From Sulfuricella sp. (GTDB lineage: Bacteria > Pseudomonadota > Gammaproteobacteria > Burkholderiales > Sulfuricellaceae), in assembly GCA_028713975.1 (NCBI GenBank), contig JAQTNE010000001.1, positions 124,001 through 188,000 on the forward strand: a stretch of DNA of 64,000 nt, given 5' to 3'. The notes below the pieces were generated by a model, which was not told where the DNA came from, did no database searches, and saw only the letters and a list, made by a program, of their open reading frames with translations. Shown piece after piece: positions 26,576-36,743 of the stretch; within the stretch, counting starts at the first letter, position 1; every line of letters starts with the position of its first letter. A program made the position numbers and the translations under genes.

Positions 26576-28216
26576 CTACAACTTCGACACGTTCTGGTCG
26601 AGATCATGCGCCAGCCTATCGACATCGCCGATCAGTTGGCTGGTGTGCTCGGACGATGCGGCGACGGATTCCACCTTGCGGGCAATGTCCTGGCCCGCGC
26701 TGCTTTGTTCCTTGGCGGCGCTGGCGATGTCTTCCACGGCGTTCACCACCTGGGTGGAACGGGTTTCGATTTGTTTCAGCGCGCCTTCAACCACGCGCGA
26801 CTGCGTCACGCTGTCCTTCGCCTTGTCCGATGCGGACTGAATATCGGCGGAAACCTCCCCCACCTGCTTCTGGACGGAAGTTAATATGGCATCTATTTCA
26901 GCGGCGGAATTGGTGGATTTTTCGGCCAGCTTGCGCACCTCATCCGCCACCACGGCAAAACCACGACCGGTCTCCCCGGCGCGAGCCGCCTCGATGGAGG
27001 CATTCAAAGCCAGCAGGTTGGTCTGTTCGGCAATCTCCTGGATGGTGCTGACGATGGTCTGGATATGTTCGCTCTGGCTACCCAGTTCGCGCACTTTTTC
27101 CGATGCCACGCTGACCATGTGCGACGTTTCCTCCATTGCCGCGATGGTCTGATTCACCGCCTGCTCTCCCTGATCGACGGCGATAACGGTTTCCCGTGTC
27201 AACGTCAGCGCGCTGTCGGCATTCTGGGCGACCTGCTCGATGCTGACCGAAAGCTGCTCGGTCGCTGCCGACATGCTGGCGGTTGCCGACGATTGCTCCT
27301 GCATCAACTGGCGCACGGTGTTGGTCAGCCCCGCCAGTTCCTGGGTAATCTGGTTGACGTTTTCCGTGACATGCTGTTTCTGTACCTCCATGCGTCCCTT
27401 GACGATGGCATTGTCCTTGAACACCTGGACGGCGCGCGCCATTTCGCCGATTTCATCGAGCTTGCGGGTGAACGGCACCGCCACGTTGGTCTCGCCGTTG
27501 GCGAGCACGCCCATGGTCGAGTTGATCTCCTTAAGCGGCTGTGCCACGCGGAAGCGGGTAAACCAGAAGGAGAACAGCCCGAAAAGAATAAGAAACAGGC
27601 AGGCAACGAACATCACTCCGCCGACCGTGGCCGACAGCCTCCAGATGGCGCTCTCGACCGCGTCTGCGCCGGTTTTTCGCTGATCCTGGAGGGCGTTCTT
27701 GATGCGTTCCAGCGCCGCGATCGCGGCGCTATCGTCCACCTTTTTTTCGCCCGAGGAGAGCGCCTGCTCGTAGGCGGTCAGCGTCTGCTCCAGGACTGCA
27801 AGATCATTTTTTTCGGTATCGGACGGCCTGGCCAGCAAAAAAGCCGGGATACCTTCACGCATCTTGGCGATGTCGCCGCTCACCGCCTGCCGCGCTGCCG
27901 GGTCTCCCGCCGCCGCAGACGGCCAGTGCTGTGACAGGCCGTCGTAGCCGAGATAATGCTGAAAATGCCCAAGCAGGTCGATGCGACGCGCCAGGCCGGA
28001 ATCGTAGTCGCGCCAGACACTGCCGATTTCCACCACTGATTTGAAGGTCAGCACCGTGGCGCCCACCCCGGCGAGCAGCATGAGAAAAGTCAGCACGGTG
28101 ATAATGTGTCCGACCTTGAACATGCGGACGTTGTCCACGGCGCGGAACATGCCCACGCACAGCCGCCCCAGGGCGTTCAGATTATCTTCGCTGTTGATGC
28201 TGAGATCGCTGCTCAT
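26576..28216 (-). CDS. Methyl-accepting chemotaxis protein
   Basis: A 546-residue chemoreceptor: cytoplasmic N-terminal stretch of about 37 residues, TM1 ([20 protein letters not shown]), a small helical periplasmic domain (about 60-190) containing [17 protein letters not shown]2 (about 193-216), HAMP and an MCP signalling domain with the tip sequence [26 protein letters not shown]. No CheR-tethering pentapeptide is seen at the C-terminus. It starts 4 bp after the hydrogenase protease stop, so it is very probably cotranscribed with the membrane-bound hydrogenase. The ligand is unknown; an energy- or H2-taxis role is inferred from position. Confidence 0.93.
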   Translation of the reverse strand: MSSDLSINSEDNLNALGRLCVGMFRAVDNVRMFKVGHIITVLTFLMLLAGVGATVLTFKSVVEIGSVWRDYDSGLARRIDLLGHFQHYLGYDGLSQHWPSAAAGDPAARQAVSGDIAKMREGIPAFLLARPSDTEKNDLAVLEQTLTAYEQALSSGEKKVDDSAAIAALERIKNALQDQRKTGADAVESAIWRLSATVGGVMFVACLFLILFGLFSFWFTRFRVAQPLKEINSTMGVLANGETNVAVPFTRKLDEIGEMARAVQVFKDNAIVKGRMEVQKQHVTENVNQITQELAGLTNTVRQLMQEQSSATASMSAATEQLSVSIEQVAQNADSALTLTRETVIAVDQGEQAVNQTIAAMEETSHMVSVASEKVRELGSQSEHIQTIVSTIQEIAEQTNLLALNASIEAARAGETGRGFAVVADEVRKLAEKSTNSAAEIDAILTSVQKQVGEVSADIQSASDKAKDSVTQSRVVEGALKQIETRSTQVVNAVEDIASAAKEQSSAGQDIARKVESVAASSEHTSQLIGDVDRLAHDLDQNVSKL

Positions 28217-28220
28217 TTTT

Positions 28221-28709
28221 TTACCTTTCCGCTGCCCAACCGGTCAGTTCTTCAAGCCCGATGCGGATAACCTGATCCATCGCCCCCGCCACCGTCGGCG
28301 TCAAATCGCCACCCCATTCGTCGATACTTTCCAGTTGCACGCCGATGACCGTCACCGCTTCCGGCATCATTCCCGTCAACTCCGCCGCTGCCAGCACATC
28401 GGTAAACGCGGTCTGGTGCAGGCTGAGAGGACGCTGGCCGAAAAACACCGGAATCTCGCCGTCCCGCAACACCACGATCTGACCCGGCTCCCGCCCGAAA
28501 TCGACCGCATCGAACACCAGCAGCCGCCGCGCCGCCTGAATGATCGGCAGCAAGTAGATACCCTGGGTGCCGCCGTCGATCACTTCGACATCATCGGGAA
28601 CCTGTCCCGACGCCATCATCCTGGCAGCCGCACGGGGGCCGAAGCCCTCGTCCGCCCACAGCAGGTTGCCGACCCCCATTACCACGGTTTTGGAGATAAC
28701 CTCATTCAA
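28221..28709 (-). CDS. hyaD: Hydrogenase maturation protease (HyaD/HupD/HoxM type)
   Basis: A 162-residue endopeptidase that removes the C-terminal extension of the large subunit after nickel insertion. The nickel-probing residues are visible: Glu in WADEGFG, Asp in VFDAVDFG and His in LSLHQTAF. The N-terminal [13 protein letters not shown] is diagnostic. Its ATG overlaps the hyaC stop (ATGA). Fourth gene of the small - large - cytochrome - protease operon. Confidence 0.94.
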   Translation of the reverse strand: MNEVISKTVVMGVGNLLWADEGFGPRAAARMMASGQVPDDVEVIDGGTQGIYLLPIIQAARRLLVFDAVDFGREPGQIVVLRDGEIPVFFGQRPLSLHQTAFTDVLAAAELTGMMPEAVTVIGVQLESIDEWGGDLTPTVAGAMDQVIRIGLEELTGWAAER

Positions 28710-29404
28710 TCCCGGAACTGCCTTTCACCGGAAAGCATGGTGCTGATTACCGTCTGACGCGACAGGATATCCTCGCGCACTGCAATGTAGACGTGCACCA
28801 TGACGAACCACATCATCACCCACATCGCCAGGCGGTGAAACAGGTGCAGGTCGAGAGTATTGCCGAACAGCATGGTCAGCCAGCCGAACAGAAAATACTG
28901 CCAGCTATCATGGCCCGCCACTTCGGCATACATGGCGAAGCCGGTGAGAATCATCACCGCGCCCGGAATCACGAACATCGTCAGCATGGTGACACTGCCC
29001 AGCGGATTCAGTCCGACATAACGCAACGGCTTGGCCATGAGCAGGTTCCATTTGATCTGGCGGATGAAACCGTCGAGCCAATCCCTGCGCCAGATCGCCG
29101 GCACATAAAGCTGAAGGGTGACACCGCCCTCGACGAACACCAGCCACAGCCGCATGATCGCAAGCAGCGCAAAAACGTAGCCGAACGCCAGATGGTAAAA
29201 CCGGATCCAGCCCATCACATACAGGGTCGAGGTGTCGCCGATCACCGAAGGCGGCGGCATGCCGATAAAGTAACCGGTCACCCCCAGCACGACTACCGCC
29301 AGCGCGTTCAGCCAGTGCCAGATACGCACACCCGGCCCGTAAACCATCACCGGCGGCAGCATGCCCTTTTCAGGCATCCTGTGGTAGTGAATAAATTTAG
29401 GCAT
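28706..29404 (-). CDS. hyaC: Ni/Fe-hydrogenase b-type cytochrome subunit
   Basis: A 232-residue di-heme membrane cytochrome (HupC/HoxZ/CybH family) that passes electrons from the small subunit to quinone. Four hydrophobic helices are visible, with histidines at RIWHWLNALAVVVLGVTG, WIRFYHLAFGYVFAL and LHLFHRLAMWVMMWFVMVHVY. The N-terminus (MPKFIHYHRMPEKG) and length are normal. It lies 6 bp after hyaB. Confidence 0.95.
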   Translation of the reverse strand: MPKFIHYHRMPEKGMLPPVMVYGPGVRIWHWLNALAVVVLGVTGYFIGMPPPSVIGDTSTLYVMGWIRFYHLAFGYVFALLAIMRLWLVFVEGGVTLQLYVPAIWRRDWLDGFIRQIKWNLLMAKPLRYVGLNPLGSVTMLTMFVIPGAVMILTGFAMYAEVAGHDSWQYFLFGWLTMLFGNTLDLHLFHRLAMWVMMWFVMVHVYIAVREDILSRQTVISTMLSGERQFRD

Positions 29405-29410
29405 ACCGCC

Positions 29411-31213
29411 TCACAAAATTTTCGCCTCGGTCAGCAAGCCGCCGTCCGGGCCGATGACATGGGTGGCGCAGGCCAGACAGGGGTCGAAACTGTGAACCAC
29501 GCGCAGGATTTCCAGCGGCTTGGACGGATTGGCCATCGGCACGCCGAGCAATGCCGCCTCGTAGGGGCCGATATTGCCGGCGGGGTCACGCGGGCTGGCA
29601 TTCCAGGTGGTGGGAACGACGCACTGGTAATTGTCGATCCGTCCTTCCTTGATCTTGATCCAATGCCCCAGCGCACCGCGCGGTGCCTCGCTATAGCCGG
29701 CTCCTTTGGCCTCAGTGGGCCAGGTTTTGGGTTCCCATTTTTCGGTGTTGGCAGTGGCGGTATTGCCCGAGCGGATATTCGCCTGAAGCCCGGCGATTTC
29801 CTCCTTGAGTTTTTCCGCCGCCCACAAGCCTTCGAGGCCACGTGCCGCCGTGCGGCCCATGGTCGAGAACAACGCCGTCAGCGGCAAGTCAAGTTTTTTC
29901 AGGGTGCCGTCCACCATCTCCTTGACGCGCTTGTCGCCCGCCGCATAGGCGATGACCAGCCGCGCCAGCGGCCCGACTTCCATGGCATGGCCCTTCCAGC
30001 GCGGCGCCTTGATGTAGCTGTATTTGTCGCCTTCGTCGATTTCCTCGATGCGCTCGCCGTTCTTGCCGCCGCGGCTCTTCGGCCCGAGACGGAAATTCAT
30101 GTCGGTCACGCCGTCCCAGGGATGCAGGCCGGCTTTCTCGTCGGGATAGTTGTACCAGGAGTGATCGACGAATTCATGAACCTGGTTCGGGTCCTTGAGA
30201 TCGACCTCGTGCAGGTGCGTCAGGTCGCCGCCGAGAATCGCGCCGCGCGGCAGCATCAGGCTGTGGTTGGAAGTATCGTTGGCAATCGAGGGGAACTCGC
30301 CGTAGGAAAGCAGGTTCTGGCTCGACAGCCCGCCGCCCAGCTTGAACCAGTCCTTGTAGAACGAGGCGATCGCCAGCAAGTCGGGAATATATACCTGCGA
30401 GATAAAGGCCAGCGTGCGCTCGGCGATATCCGCCACCAGGTTGAGGCGCTCGATGTTGATTGCGCCGACTGCGCCCGCACCATGGACGTTGATAGCCGAC
30501 GGCACCCCGCCGACCAGCCACATCGGATGAGGATTCTTGCCGCCGAACACCGCCTGGATCTTGACGATCTCGCGCTGGAAATTAAGCGCCTCGATGTAAT
30601 GGGCAACCGCCATGAGGTTGGCCTCAGGCGGCAATTTGTAGGCAGGGTGCCCCCAATAGCCGTTGCGGAAAGGCCCCAACTGGCCGGAACCGACCATTTG
30701 CTTGACCTTCTTCTGGACATCGCTGAAATAGCCGGGAGACGAATTAGGCCATGACGAAATCGACTGCGCCAGCTCGGAAGTCGCCTTGGGCGAGGCGGAC
30801 AGCGCCGAAACCACGTCCACCCAATCAAGCGCGTGCAGATGGTAAAAATGCACCAGATGATCGTGCGCATACAACGCCAGATGCATGATGTTGCGGATGG
30901 AGTTGGCGCTCGCCGGAATCGGGATGCCCAGCGCATCCTCCACCGCGCGCACCGAAGCCAGTGCATGCACCCCGGTGCAAACCCCGCAGATGCGCTGAAC
31001 AAAAGCCCAGGCGTCGCGCGGGTCGCGCCCCTTGAGGATCGGCTCCAGGCCGCGCCACATGGTGCCGACGGAAACCGCATTGCGAATGACGTTGCCCGAA
31101 TCGACGTTGACTTCGATGCGCAAATGGCCCTCGATGCGGGTGACCGGATCAATGACGACGCGGCGCCCCGAATTGTCTAGCGTGAAACCGTTGGGTGTAG
31201 TGATCTGACTCAT
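29411..31213 (-). CDS. hyaB: Membrane-bound NiFe hydrogenase large subunit (group 1d-like)
   Basis: The 600-residue catalytic subunit of an uptake hydrogenase (H2 to 2H+ + 2e-). The four nickel cysteines are in [11 protein letters not shown] (L1) and [13 protein letters not shown] (L2). The last 15 residues ([15 protein letters not shown]) are the extension removed by the HyaD-like protease after His. [16 protein letters not shown] is the normal N-terminal signature. It is exported with the Tat-signal-bearing small subunit. Confidence 0.97.
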   Translation of the reverse strand: MSQITTPNGFTLDNSGRRVVIDPVTRIEGHLRIEVNVDSGNVIRNAVSVGTMWRGLEPILKGRDPRDAWAFVQRICGVCTGVHALASVRAVEDALGIPIPASANSIRNIMHLALYAHDHLVHFYHLHALDWVDVVSALSASPKATSELAQSISSWPNSSPGYFSDVQKKVKQMVGSGQLGPFRNGYWGHPAYKLPPEANLMAVAHYIEALNFQREIVKIQAVFGGKNPHPMWLVGGVPSAINVHGAGAVGAINIERLNLVADIAERTLAFISQVYIPDLLAIASFYKDWFKLGGGLSSQNLLSYGEFPSIANDTSNHSLMLPRGAILGGDLTHLHEVDLKDPNQVHEFVDHSWYNYPDEKAGLHPWDGVTDMNFRLGPKSRGGKNGERIEEIDEGDKYSYIKAPRWKGHAMEVGPLARLVIAYAAGDKRVKEMVDGTLKKLDLPLTALFSTMGRTAARGLEGLWAAEKLKEEIAGLQANIRSGNTATANTEKWEPKTWPTEAKGAGYSEAPRGALGHWIKIKEGRIDNYQCVVPTTWNASPRDPAGNIGPYEAALLGVPMANPSKPLEILRVVHSFDPCLACATHVIGPDGGLLTEAKIL

Positions 31214-31215
31214 GA

Positions 31216-32343
31216 TTATTTTTTATTTCCTGGTGTTTCAGTTTCATCCGCGGCGTCGTCGGCACTGCCCTTCAGTCGCTTGCCGGTCAGGATGCGCTTG
31301 ACCAGCGTCGCGCCGGCCTGGACGGCGACGGCGCCGCCAAGAACGGATGCCCCCACCACGGCAACCTTGTCGGCATTGGATTCGATGCCCCACTGATGCA
31401 TGTCCGGCAGCCGCTCGTAGAACGGCCCACGATCCCAGAATCCCTCTTCCGAACAGCCGATACAGCCATGGCCGGATTTGATCGGGAAGCTGACTCCCTC
31501 GTTCCAGCCCATGGAGGAACAAGCGTTGTAAGTGGTCGGGCCGCGGCAGCCCATCTTGTACAGGCACCAGCCCTGGCGCGCGCCATCGTCGTCCCATGCC
31601 TCGACGAACTGGCCGGCGTCGAAATGGGCGCGGCGATAGCACTTGTCATGCACGCGCTGGGAATAAAACATCTTGGGACGAAGCTGGTGGTCAAGCTCGG
31701 GCAGGCGGTCATAGGTCAGGATGTAGGAAAGCACCCCGGTCATCACCTCGGCGATGGGCGGACAGCCCGGCACATTGATCACCGGCACGTGGCTGACCAG
31801 CTTGTGTACCGGCGTCGCCTGGGTGGGATTGGGGCGCGCCGCCTGCACGCAGCCGGAAGAAGCGCAAGTGCCCCAGGCGATGATCGCCTTGGCGTGCTCC
31901 GCCGCCTCGTCGAACTGATGGTGGAATGGCCGCCCGCCGACAATACAGGCCATGCCGTCATTGGCGAGGGGAATATTGCCTTCGACGGCGAGAATGTATT
32001 CGCCCCGGTAATCGCGAATGATGTCATGGACGATCTCTTCCGCCTGGTCGCCGGCGGCCGCCATGATGGTATCGTCGTAATCGAGTGAAATCATGCTGGT
32101 GATGATCTCGCTCGCCATCGGGTGGCCGGAGCGCAGAAAGCTCTCGGAGCAGCAGGTGCATTCCAGGCCATGCAGCCACAACACGGGAATGCGCGGCTTG
32201 GTTTCCATCGCGTGCGCCACGGTGGCGACCCCTTTGGGCCCTATCCCCAACATGGTCGCCATGACGGCGCAGAACCCCAGGAATTCGCGGCGTGAAACGC
32301 CGCGCTGACGGATTACTTCGTAAAAAGTTTCATGTTTAGACAC
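31216..32343 (-). CDS. hyaA: O2-tolerant NiFe hydrogenase small subunit (six-Cys proximal cluster)
   Basis: A 375-residue Fe-S subunit with a long Tat signal ([19 protein letters not shown]; mature start near ALEN-equivalent TKPRIP). The proximal-cluster ligands match E. coli Hya[10 protein letters not shown] gives Cys17, Cys19 and Cys20; GTCASSGC gives Cys115 and Cys120; VPGCPPI gives Cys149. The two extra cysteines (19 and 120 equivalents) define the 4Fe-3S cluster of O2-tolerant group 1d enzymes. A C-terminal hydrophobic anchor ([19 protein letters not shown]) follows the distal and medial cluster motifs. First gene of hyaABCD. Confidence 0.97.
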   Translation of the reverse strand: MSKHETFYEVIRQRGVSRREFLGFCAVMATMLGIGPKGVATVAHAMETKPRIPVLWLHGLECTCCSESFLRSGHPMASEIITSMISLDYDDTIMAAAGDQAEEIVHDIIRDYRGEYILAVEGNIPLANDGMACIVGGRPFHHQFDEAAEHAKAIIAWGTCASSGCVQAARPNPTQATPVHKLVSHVPVINVPGCPPIAEVMTGVLSYILTYDRLPELDHQLRPKMFYSQRVHDKCYRRAHFDAGQFVEAWDDDGARQGWCLYKMGCRGPTTYNACSSMGWNEGVSFPIKSGHGCIGCSEEGFWDRGPFYERLPDMHQWGIESNADKVAVVGASVLGGAVAVQAGATLVKRILTGKRLKGSADDAADETETPGNKK

Positions 32344-32365
32344 GGGTACCCCATGAATGCATTTG

Positions 32366-32381
32366 GTTGATTTTTATCATT
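32366..32381 (-). promoter_or_regulatory. Motif shared by the two hydrogenase promoters, hyaA copy
   Basis: On the plus strand GTTGATTTTTATCATT, 23 bp upstream of the hyaA ATG. It matches 15 of 16 bases with the sequence upstream of the group-2-like hydrogenase (43705-43720). It contains TTGAT-N4-ATCAT, one base from an FNR box; on the minus strand TGATAAAAAT could instead be an extended -10 element. Confidence 0.5.
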
Positions 32382-32410
32382 CTTAATGCTTTTACACCGC
32401 TTCAAATATA

Positions 32411-32437
32411 ACATGGAAAAACATATGTCATCCATGT
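32411..32437. promoter_or_regulatory. Inverted repeat upstream of hyaA
   Basis: ACATGGA / TCCATGT arms (32411-32417 and 32431-32437) flank a second palindrome ACATATGT (32421-32428), 70-95 bp upstream of the hyaA start. Candidate operator or activator site; binding factor unknown. Confidence 0.4.
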
Positions 32438-32494
32438 ATTTTGAGGGCGAATCGATTGTAGCCTTGCCCTTCAGTTACCAGACTACCCACGGCA

Positions 32495-34543
32495 TTATGA
32501 CGAGAGCGCCAAAGGGATAGTAAAGCGAAAGACACTGCCCTTGCCCAACCCGGACTCGACCCAGATGCGGCCGCCGTGATGTTTGACGATTTGCCGGCAG
32601 ATCGACAACCCCAGCCCGGTGCCGTGCGGCTTGTCGGTGAGAGTGTCACCGATCTGCCTGAATTTGTCGAACACTTTGTCCAGATTTTCTTCGGCAATAC
32701 CGATCCCGCCATCCTGAATGCTGAAAACGATGAATTGATCCTGTCGTGCTGCACTGAGGATGATGCGACCGTGATCGGTGAATTTGACGGCGTTGGAAAT
32801 CAGGTTGATCAACACCTGGAGCAAACGCCTCTCGTCACCGTTCATTTCAGGCAGATCGGGCTCGATTTCCTGGGATAGCGTCAGCTCTTTCTGCTCGGCC
32901 AGCGTAGCGGTGACGGCCACGGCGCGTTCCATCAGTCGCGCTGGCGCCAGCGGGGCGAAATGCCACTCCATCTTGCCGGCGTCCAGTTTGGCGCTATCCA
33001 GCACATCGTTGACCAGCAGGGTCAGGCGTTCGCTTTCGCTGACGATGATATCGAGGTTTCCCCGCGCCTGGGAAACGGCGCGAGTGGTTTTATCATCTGC
33101 GGCGGCATTGGGGAACACAATTTCTTCGAGTTTCTTTTTGACCAGTTTGGCGAAACCGACGATGGAGGTCATCGGTGTACGCAGCTCGTGGGACACCGTG
33201 GAGAGAAAATCGGACTTGAGCTGGTCGAGTTGCTTGAGTTCCTCGTTGGCTTTTTCCAGTTCGGCAGTGCGTTCGCTGACCCTGGCGTCGAGATGCCGGA
33301 TGCTGGCCTGCAAGCGGCCAACCATGCCGTTGAATGCCGTTGCCACCACGCCGATTTCATCGTCTCGCTGCAACGCGCAACGCGCGTCGAGATCGCCGTT
33401 TTCTACGCGCAGCGCGGTGTCGCTCAGTTGCTTGAGCGGATCAACAAGCCGTTTCACGAACAGGTAAACCAGTGCAATGGAAAACAGCAGCGTCAGCGCG
33501 AAGACGGTCAGCACACGATTTCTGAGGATGCGTGCGCTTTCGTCGAGTTCGTTCACATACACCGATGAGGCGATATACCAGTCGAACCCACTGAAATAGC
33601 GTACCCATGAAATCTTGTCGTGAACATAGTGACCGGGGTCGGCAGGGCTATCCCATTTGTAACGCAGACCTTCCTTCTTGTCGGCCACCGCAACGAGCAT
33701 GGGAAAAATCGGTTTCCTTGTGACAGGGTCAAACTGGCCGGAGAGACTTTTGCCTTCGATGTTGGCATTGGGATGGATAAGCACATGGGCATGGCCATCG
33801 AAGATATAGACATAACCGGTTTTAGCCAGGCGGGTAACGTTCAGGCGCTGGCGTAACGCTTCGATGGCAACGGTGCGTTTGGCGTTGAATGCCTCTTCGA
33901 TATCGTCGAGATAAACCCCCGTGCCGATGACCAACTCAAACGCGGGCAAATGCTTGTAATAAGTCAGCTTCTCAATTTTCTTTTCTTCGCCAAGGCGGCG
34001 CCACCAATAGGAGTAAAAGCCTTCTCCAGCGGCTCTGGCGCCCGCCACCATCGGCGGCACGATAAGATTGCCGCGCACGTCTCGCCGCTGGGAAAAATCG
34101 GCATTGTTCAACTTCGGGTCGGGATGGGACACCAGCACTGAACGATAGTCCGACGCCCACACATAATCGCTGTGGCCGTATTGAATGTGGCGCAACTCAT
34201 CGAGCAGCATGTGCTTGGCTTGCTGCCTGGAGAGCTTCCCTGCCCGCACTTGCTGATCCAGCCAGGTAGCGCGCGATTCGACCACGGCGATAATGTGACG
34301 CAATTCCTGCTTGCGCGCCAGAAGCAAGGACTGGCGGCTACTTTCAAGTTCGCCGTGGATTTGGCTGACCGTTTCGTAAACCTCATTGAGGACGGTCTGC
34401 GCCGACTGCGTCTCGATTTCCGCGACGCCGCTCTGGATGAACGGCACAGACAGCAGGTACATGGCACCGAACAGCAAAACGATGCTTGTTATCGTGGTGA
34501 AAAATACACGGACAAACAAACGCGATTTAAACAGATTTCCCAA
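32495..34543 (-). CDS. Cache-domain membrane sensor histidine kinase
   Basis: A 682-residue kinase: TM1 (about residues 10-30), a large periplasmic region with two Cache-type modules (YGHSDYVWASDYRSVLVSHP and TGYVYIFDGHAHVLIHPNAN), TM2 (about 345-365), HAMP, HisKA (FLSTVSHELRTPMTSIVGF, phospho-accepting His) and HATPase (DGGIGI, GTGLGLSICRQIV). No receiver domain. It is the last of five leftward signalling genes, 8 bp after the HD-GYP gene, and ends 151 bp before hyaA. Cache domains usually bind small organic ligands; the ligand here is unknown. Its partner may be the single receiver at 36360. Confidence 0.93.
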   Translation of the reverse strand: MGNLFKSRLFVRVFFTTITSIVLLFGAMYLLSVPFIQSGVAEIETQSAQTVLNEVYETVSQIHGELESSRQSLLLARKQELRHIIAVVESRATWLDQQVRAGKLSRQQAKHMLLDELRHIQYGHSDYVWASDYRSVLVSHPDPKLNNADFSQRRDVRGNLIVPPMVAGARAAGEGFYSYWWRRLGEEKKIEKLTYYKHLPAFELVIGTGVYLDDIEEAFNAKRTVAIEALRQRLNVTRLAKTGYVYIFDGHAHVLIHPNANIEGKSLSGQFDPVTRKPIFPMLVAVADKKEGLRYKWDSPADPGHYVHDKISWVRYFSGFDWYIASSVYVNELDESARILRNRVLTVFALTLLFSIALVYLFVKRLVDPLKQLSDTALRVENGDLDARCALQRDDEIGVVATAFNGMVGRLQASIRHLDARVSERTAELEKANEELKQLDQLKSDFLSTVSHELRTPMTSIVGFAKLVKKKLEEIVFPNAAADDKTTRAVSQARGNLDIIVSESERLTLLVNDVLDSAKLDAGKMEWHFAPLAPARLMERAVAVTATLAEQKELTLSQEIEPDLPEMNGDERRLLQVLINLISNAVKFTDHGRIILSAARQDQFIVFSIQDGGIGIAEENLDKVFDKFRQIGDTLTDKPHGTGLGLSICRQIVKHHGGRIWVESGLGKGSVFRFTIPLALSS

Positions 34544-34551
34544 ATCGTTTC

Positions 34552-36363
34552 CTAGCCGAGATAACGCGCGACATCGACATCGTCGATCTGGCCGGCGACG
34601 AGGTGCTTTTGGGCGTAAGCCGCGTAAACCCCCTGGGAGATAAACAGGTCGAACAATTCGCCGTCGATGTGGTTGTCCAGCTTCATGCGGTGCATGATAT
34701 TGATCGCCCAGTTCAACGTGCCGGGCTTGCGATAGGGCCGGTCAGGCGCGGTGAGCGCCTCGAAGATGTCGGCGATGGCCACGATGCGCGCCGGGATGGA
34801 AAGCTGGTCGCGCTTCAACCCGCGCGGATAGCCGCGCCCGTCCATGCGCTCGTGGTGCCCGGCGGCGTATTCCGTGACGTTGCGCAAAGAACGGGGAAAC
34901 GAAATTTGCGACAGCATGTTGATGGTGTGGACAGCGTGATCCTCGATGATTTTTCGCTCTTCCGGGTTCAGTGTGCCGCGCTGGACGGAAAGATTGTAAA
35001 CCTCATTTTCGGTCAGCAGCGGGAACGCTTCGCCGCGTGAATCGCGCCAGGTGGTGCGGGCGACATCCTGAATTCGCGCCACCTGTTCGTCGGAGGTAAA
35101 TTCGGCGCCCAGATTGCATTTCTCGATGAAGGCAAAATCGTCATCAAGCTGCTGCAAACGTTCCTGGTAAATGCGCCTGGCCGCATCGCCATCGGCATGC
35201 TCGGCCAGCGCGCGATAGAGGGCAATCTCCGCATCCCGGCGCAGCACCTCGAAGCGCGTGGCAATCAAGTGGATACGGTTTTCGATATGATCCAGCTTGG
35301 TGGCTTTATCGACCACCCACTCCGGCGTCACCACTTTGCCGCAATCGTGCAGCATGGCGGCAATTTGCAGGGTATTGCGCTTGTCTTCGTCCAGCACGAA
35401 ATCGGCAAATGGCCCACTGTCGGCCTGGTGCGCCATCTCCGCAATCATCAGGGCGATCTCCGGTACGCGACGACAATGGCCGGCGGTGTAAGGCGATTTC
35501 GCGTCAATGGCGGTGGCAATAACGCGAACGAAGGATTGAAACATATCCTGCTCGGCGGCATAAAGCTGGGCATTGCGCAACGCGGCGGCGGCCACTGAGG
35601 ATAGCGTTTGCGCGCGCTTCAGGTCGCCGGCGGCAAAGCCATCGGCATGGCGCGAAGCCAACACCAGCAGGCCGAGGTTTTCGCCGTGGGCGATCAGGGG
35701 CAGCCACAGCAGCGCTTTAAAATCCGTCGCTTCCTCCGCCCACTGCGACGAGGCCGGTAAATCGTTAATGATGTCGCCGGCTTCGCGGGTGGCCATTTCG
35801 GCGAACAGGCGGCTGCCCTGGAGCCGGGCAAATGTTTTTGCGGCATCCTCGCCGAAAGACTGGATCAACTCCAGACTGGCGCTGTCCGGGTTACGCAGAA
35901 AAACCGCGCCATGACCGGCGGTATCCTTGCGCCCGTCGAATTCCTTGAGCAGGGAGGCGGCCACGGCGGCAGGCTTGAGAGAATGGTTGAGTTCGGTGAC
36001 GGCGCGTTGCAGCAAAGCCATCTCGCGGTAACTTTCGAGCGTTTCTTGGGCTACCGAACGACGTGCGTGCTCCGCATCGAGTATTCCTTGCAGGGCGTGA
36101 GCGAAAGCCTTGCCCCAGTCCAACGCCTGTGTAGCCGGAGACGACAGCAGCAACGTGCCGACCCGCTCCTGTTCCAGTACCAGATGAAAAGCTTGCGCAC
36201 CGGGAGTGTCCTCGGCCAAGCCGGATGCCGCCCCGCCAATTTCCGCCAGAAGCTTGCCGCTGAGCCATAGTGCCGCGCTGGTACCGGGCGGCAGCAGCGG
36301 AAACGCCAGTTCAAACTGGCGCCGCACCCAGGCTGGTTTGAGATAGTTGGACGCCTTGATCAT
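34552..36363 (-). CDS. GAF / HD-GYP protein, probable c-di-GMP phosphodiesterase
   Basis: A 603-residue cytosolic protein with an N-terminal region of about 100 residues of unknown fold, a short coiled coil, a GAF domain (about 130-270) and a C-terminal HD-GYP domain. The catalytic motifs HCRRVPEIA, MLHDCGKV and GHHERMDGRGYP are intact, so c-di-GMP hydrolysis is likely. About 90 residues (around ATRFEVLRRDAEIAL to TTWRDS) are inserted between the HD and GYP motifs. Its start overlaps the stop of the receiver gene (ATGA), so it may be that receiver's output partner. Confidence 0.92.
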   Translation of the reverse strand: MIKASNYLKPAWVRRQFELAFPLLPPGTSAALWLSGKLLAEIGGAASGLAEDTPGAQAFHLVLEQERVGTLLLSSPATQALDWGKAFAHALQGILDAEHARRSVAQETLESYREMALLQRAVTELNHSLKPAAVAASLLKEFDGRKDTAGHGAVFLRNPDSASLELIQSFGEDAAKTFARLQGSRLFAEMATREAGDIINDLPASSQWAEEATDFKALLWLPLIAHGENLGLLVLASRHADGFAAGDLKRAQTLSSVAAAALRNAQLYAAEQDMFQSFVRVIATAIDAKSPYTAGHCRRVPEIALMIAEMAHQADSGPFADFVLDEDKRNTLQIAAMLHDCGKVVTPEWVVDKATKLDHIENRIHLIATRFEVLRRDAEIALYRALAEHADGDAARRIYQERLQQLDDDFAFIEKCNLGAEFTSDEQVARIQDVARTTWRDSRGEAFPLLTENEVYNLSVQRGTLNPEERKIIEDHAVHTINMLSQISFPRSLRNVTEYAAGHHERMDGRGYPRGLKRDQLSIPARIVAIADIFEALTAPDRPYRKPGTLNWAINIMHRMKLDNHIDGELFDLFISQGVYAAYAQKHLVAGQIDDVDVARYLG

Positions 36364-36743
36364 GATGCCTGAAGTATCTCGCGCGCCAGATCAAGTATTT
36401 CGTCAGGGTCGAAGGGCTTGGTGACGAAGTGGTGTGCGCCGGTTTCGAGTCCCCGCGTTCGATCCGCCTCCTGTCCCTTGGCGGTCAGCATGACGATGGT
36501 AGTGGCCGCCAGATCGGGATTACTCCGCACGGCGGCACACACCTCATAACCGTTCATGAGCGGCATCATCACATCCAGAAACACCAGTTGCGGCCGCTCA
36601 CGCTCGATCAGCGCCAAGCCTTCCGCGCCATTGGCGGCGGTGAGAATTTCCGGCTCTCCGTCGAGGTCTTCCAGCGTTTGTTCGAGCAAGGCGCGGATAT
36701 GGACTTCGTCGTCCACAATGGCGATTTTTGCAATTTCTGTCAT
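36360..36743 (-). CDS. Single-domain response regulator
   Basis: A 127-residue receiver with no output domain. Acidic pocket AIVDDEVHI, phospho-acceptor Asp in VFLDVMMP, switch Thr in MLTAKG and Lys in VTKPFDPDE. It is coupled by ATGA overlaps both to the hybrid kinase upstream and to the HD-GYP gene downstream, so it probably relays phosphate from one of the local kinases to the HD-GYP protein or to the motor. Confidence 0.95.
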   Translation of the reverse strand: MTEIAKIAIVDDEVHIRALLEQTLEDLDGEPEILTAANGAEGLALIERERPQLVFLDVMMPLMNGYEVCAAVRSNPDLAATTIVMLTAKGQEADRTRGLETGAHHFVTKPFDPDEILDLAREILQAS

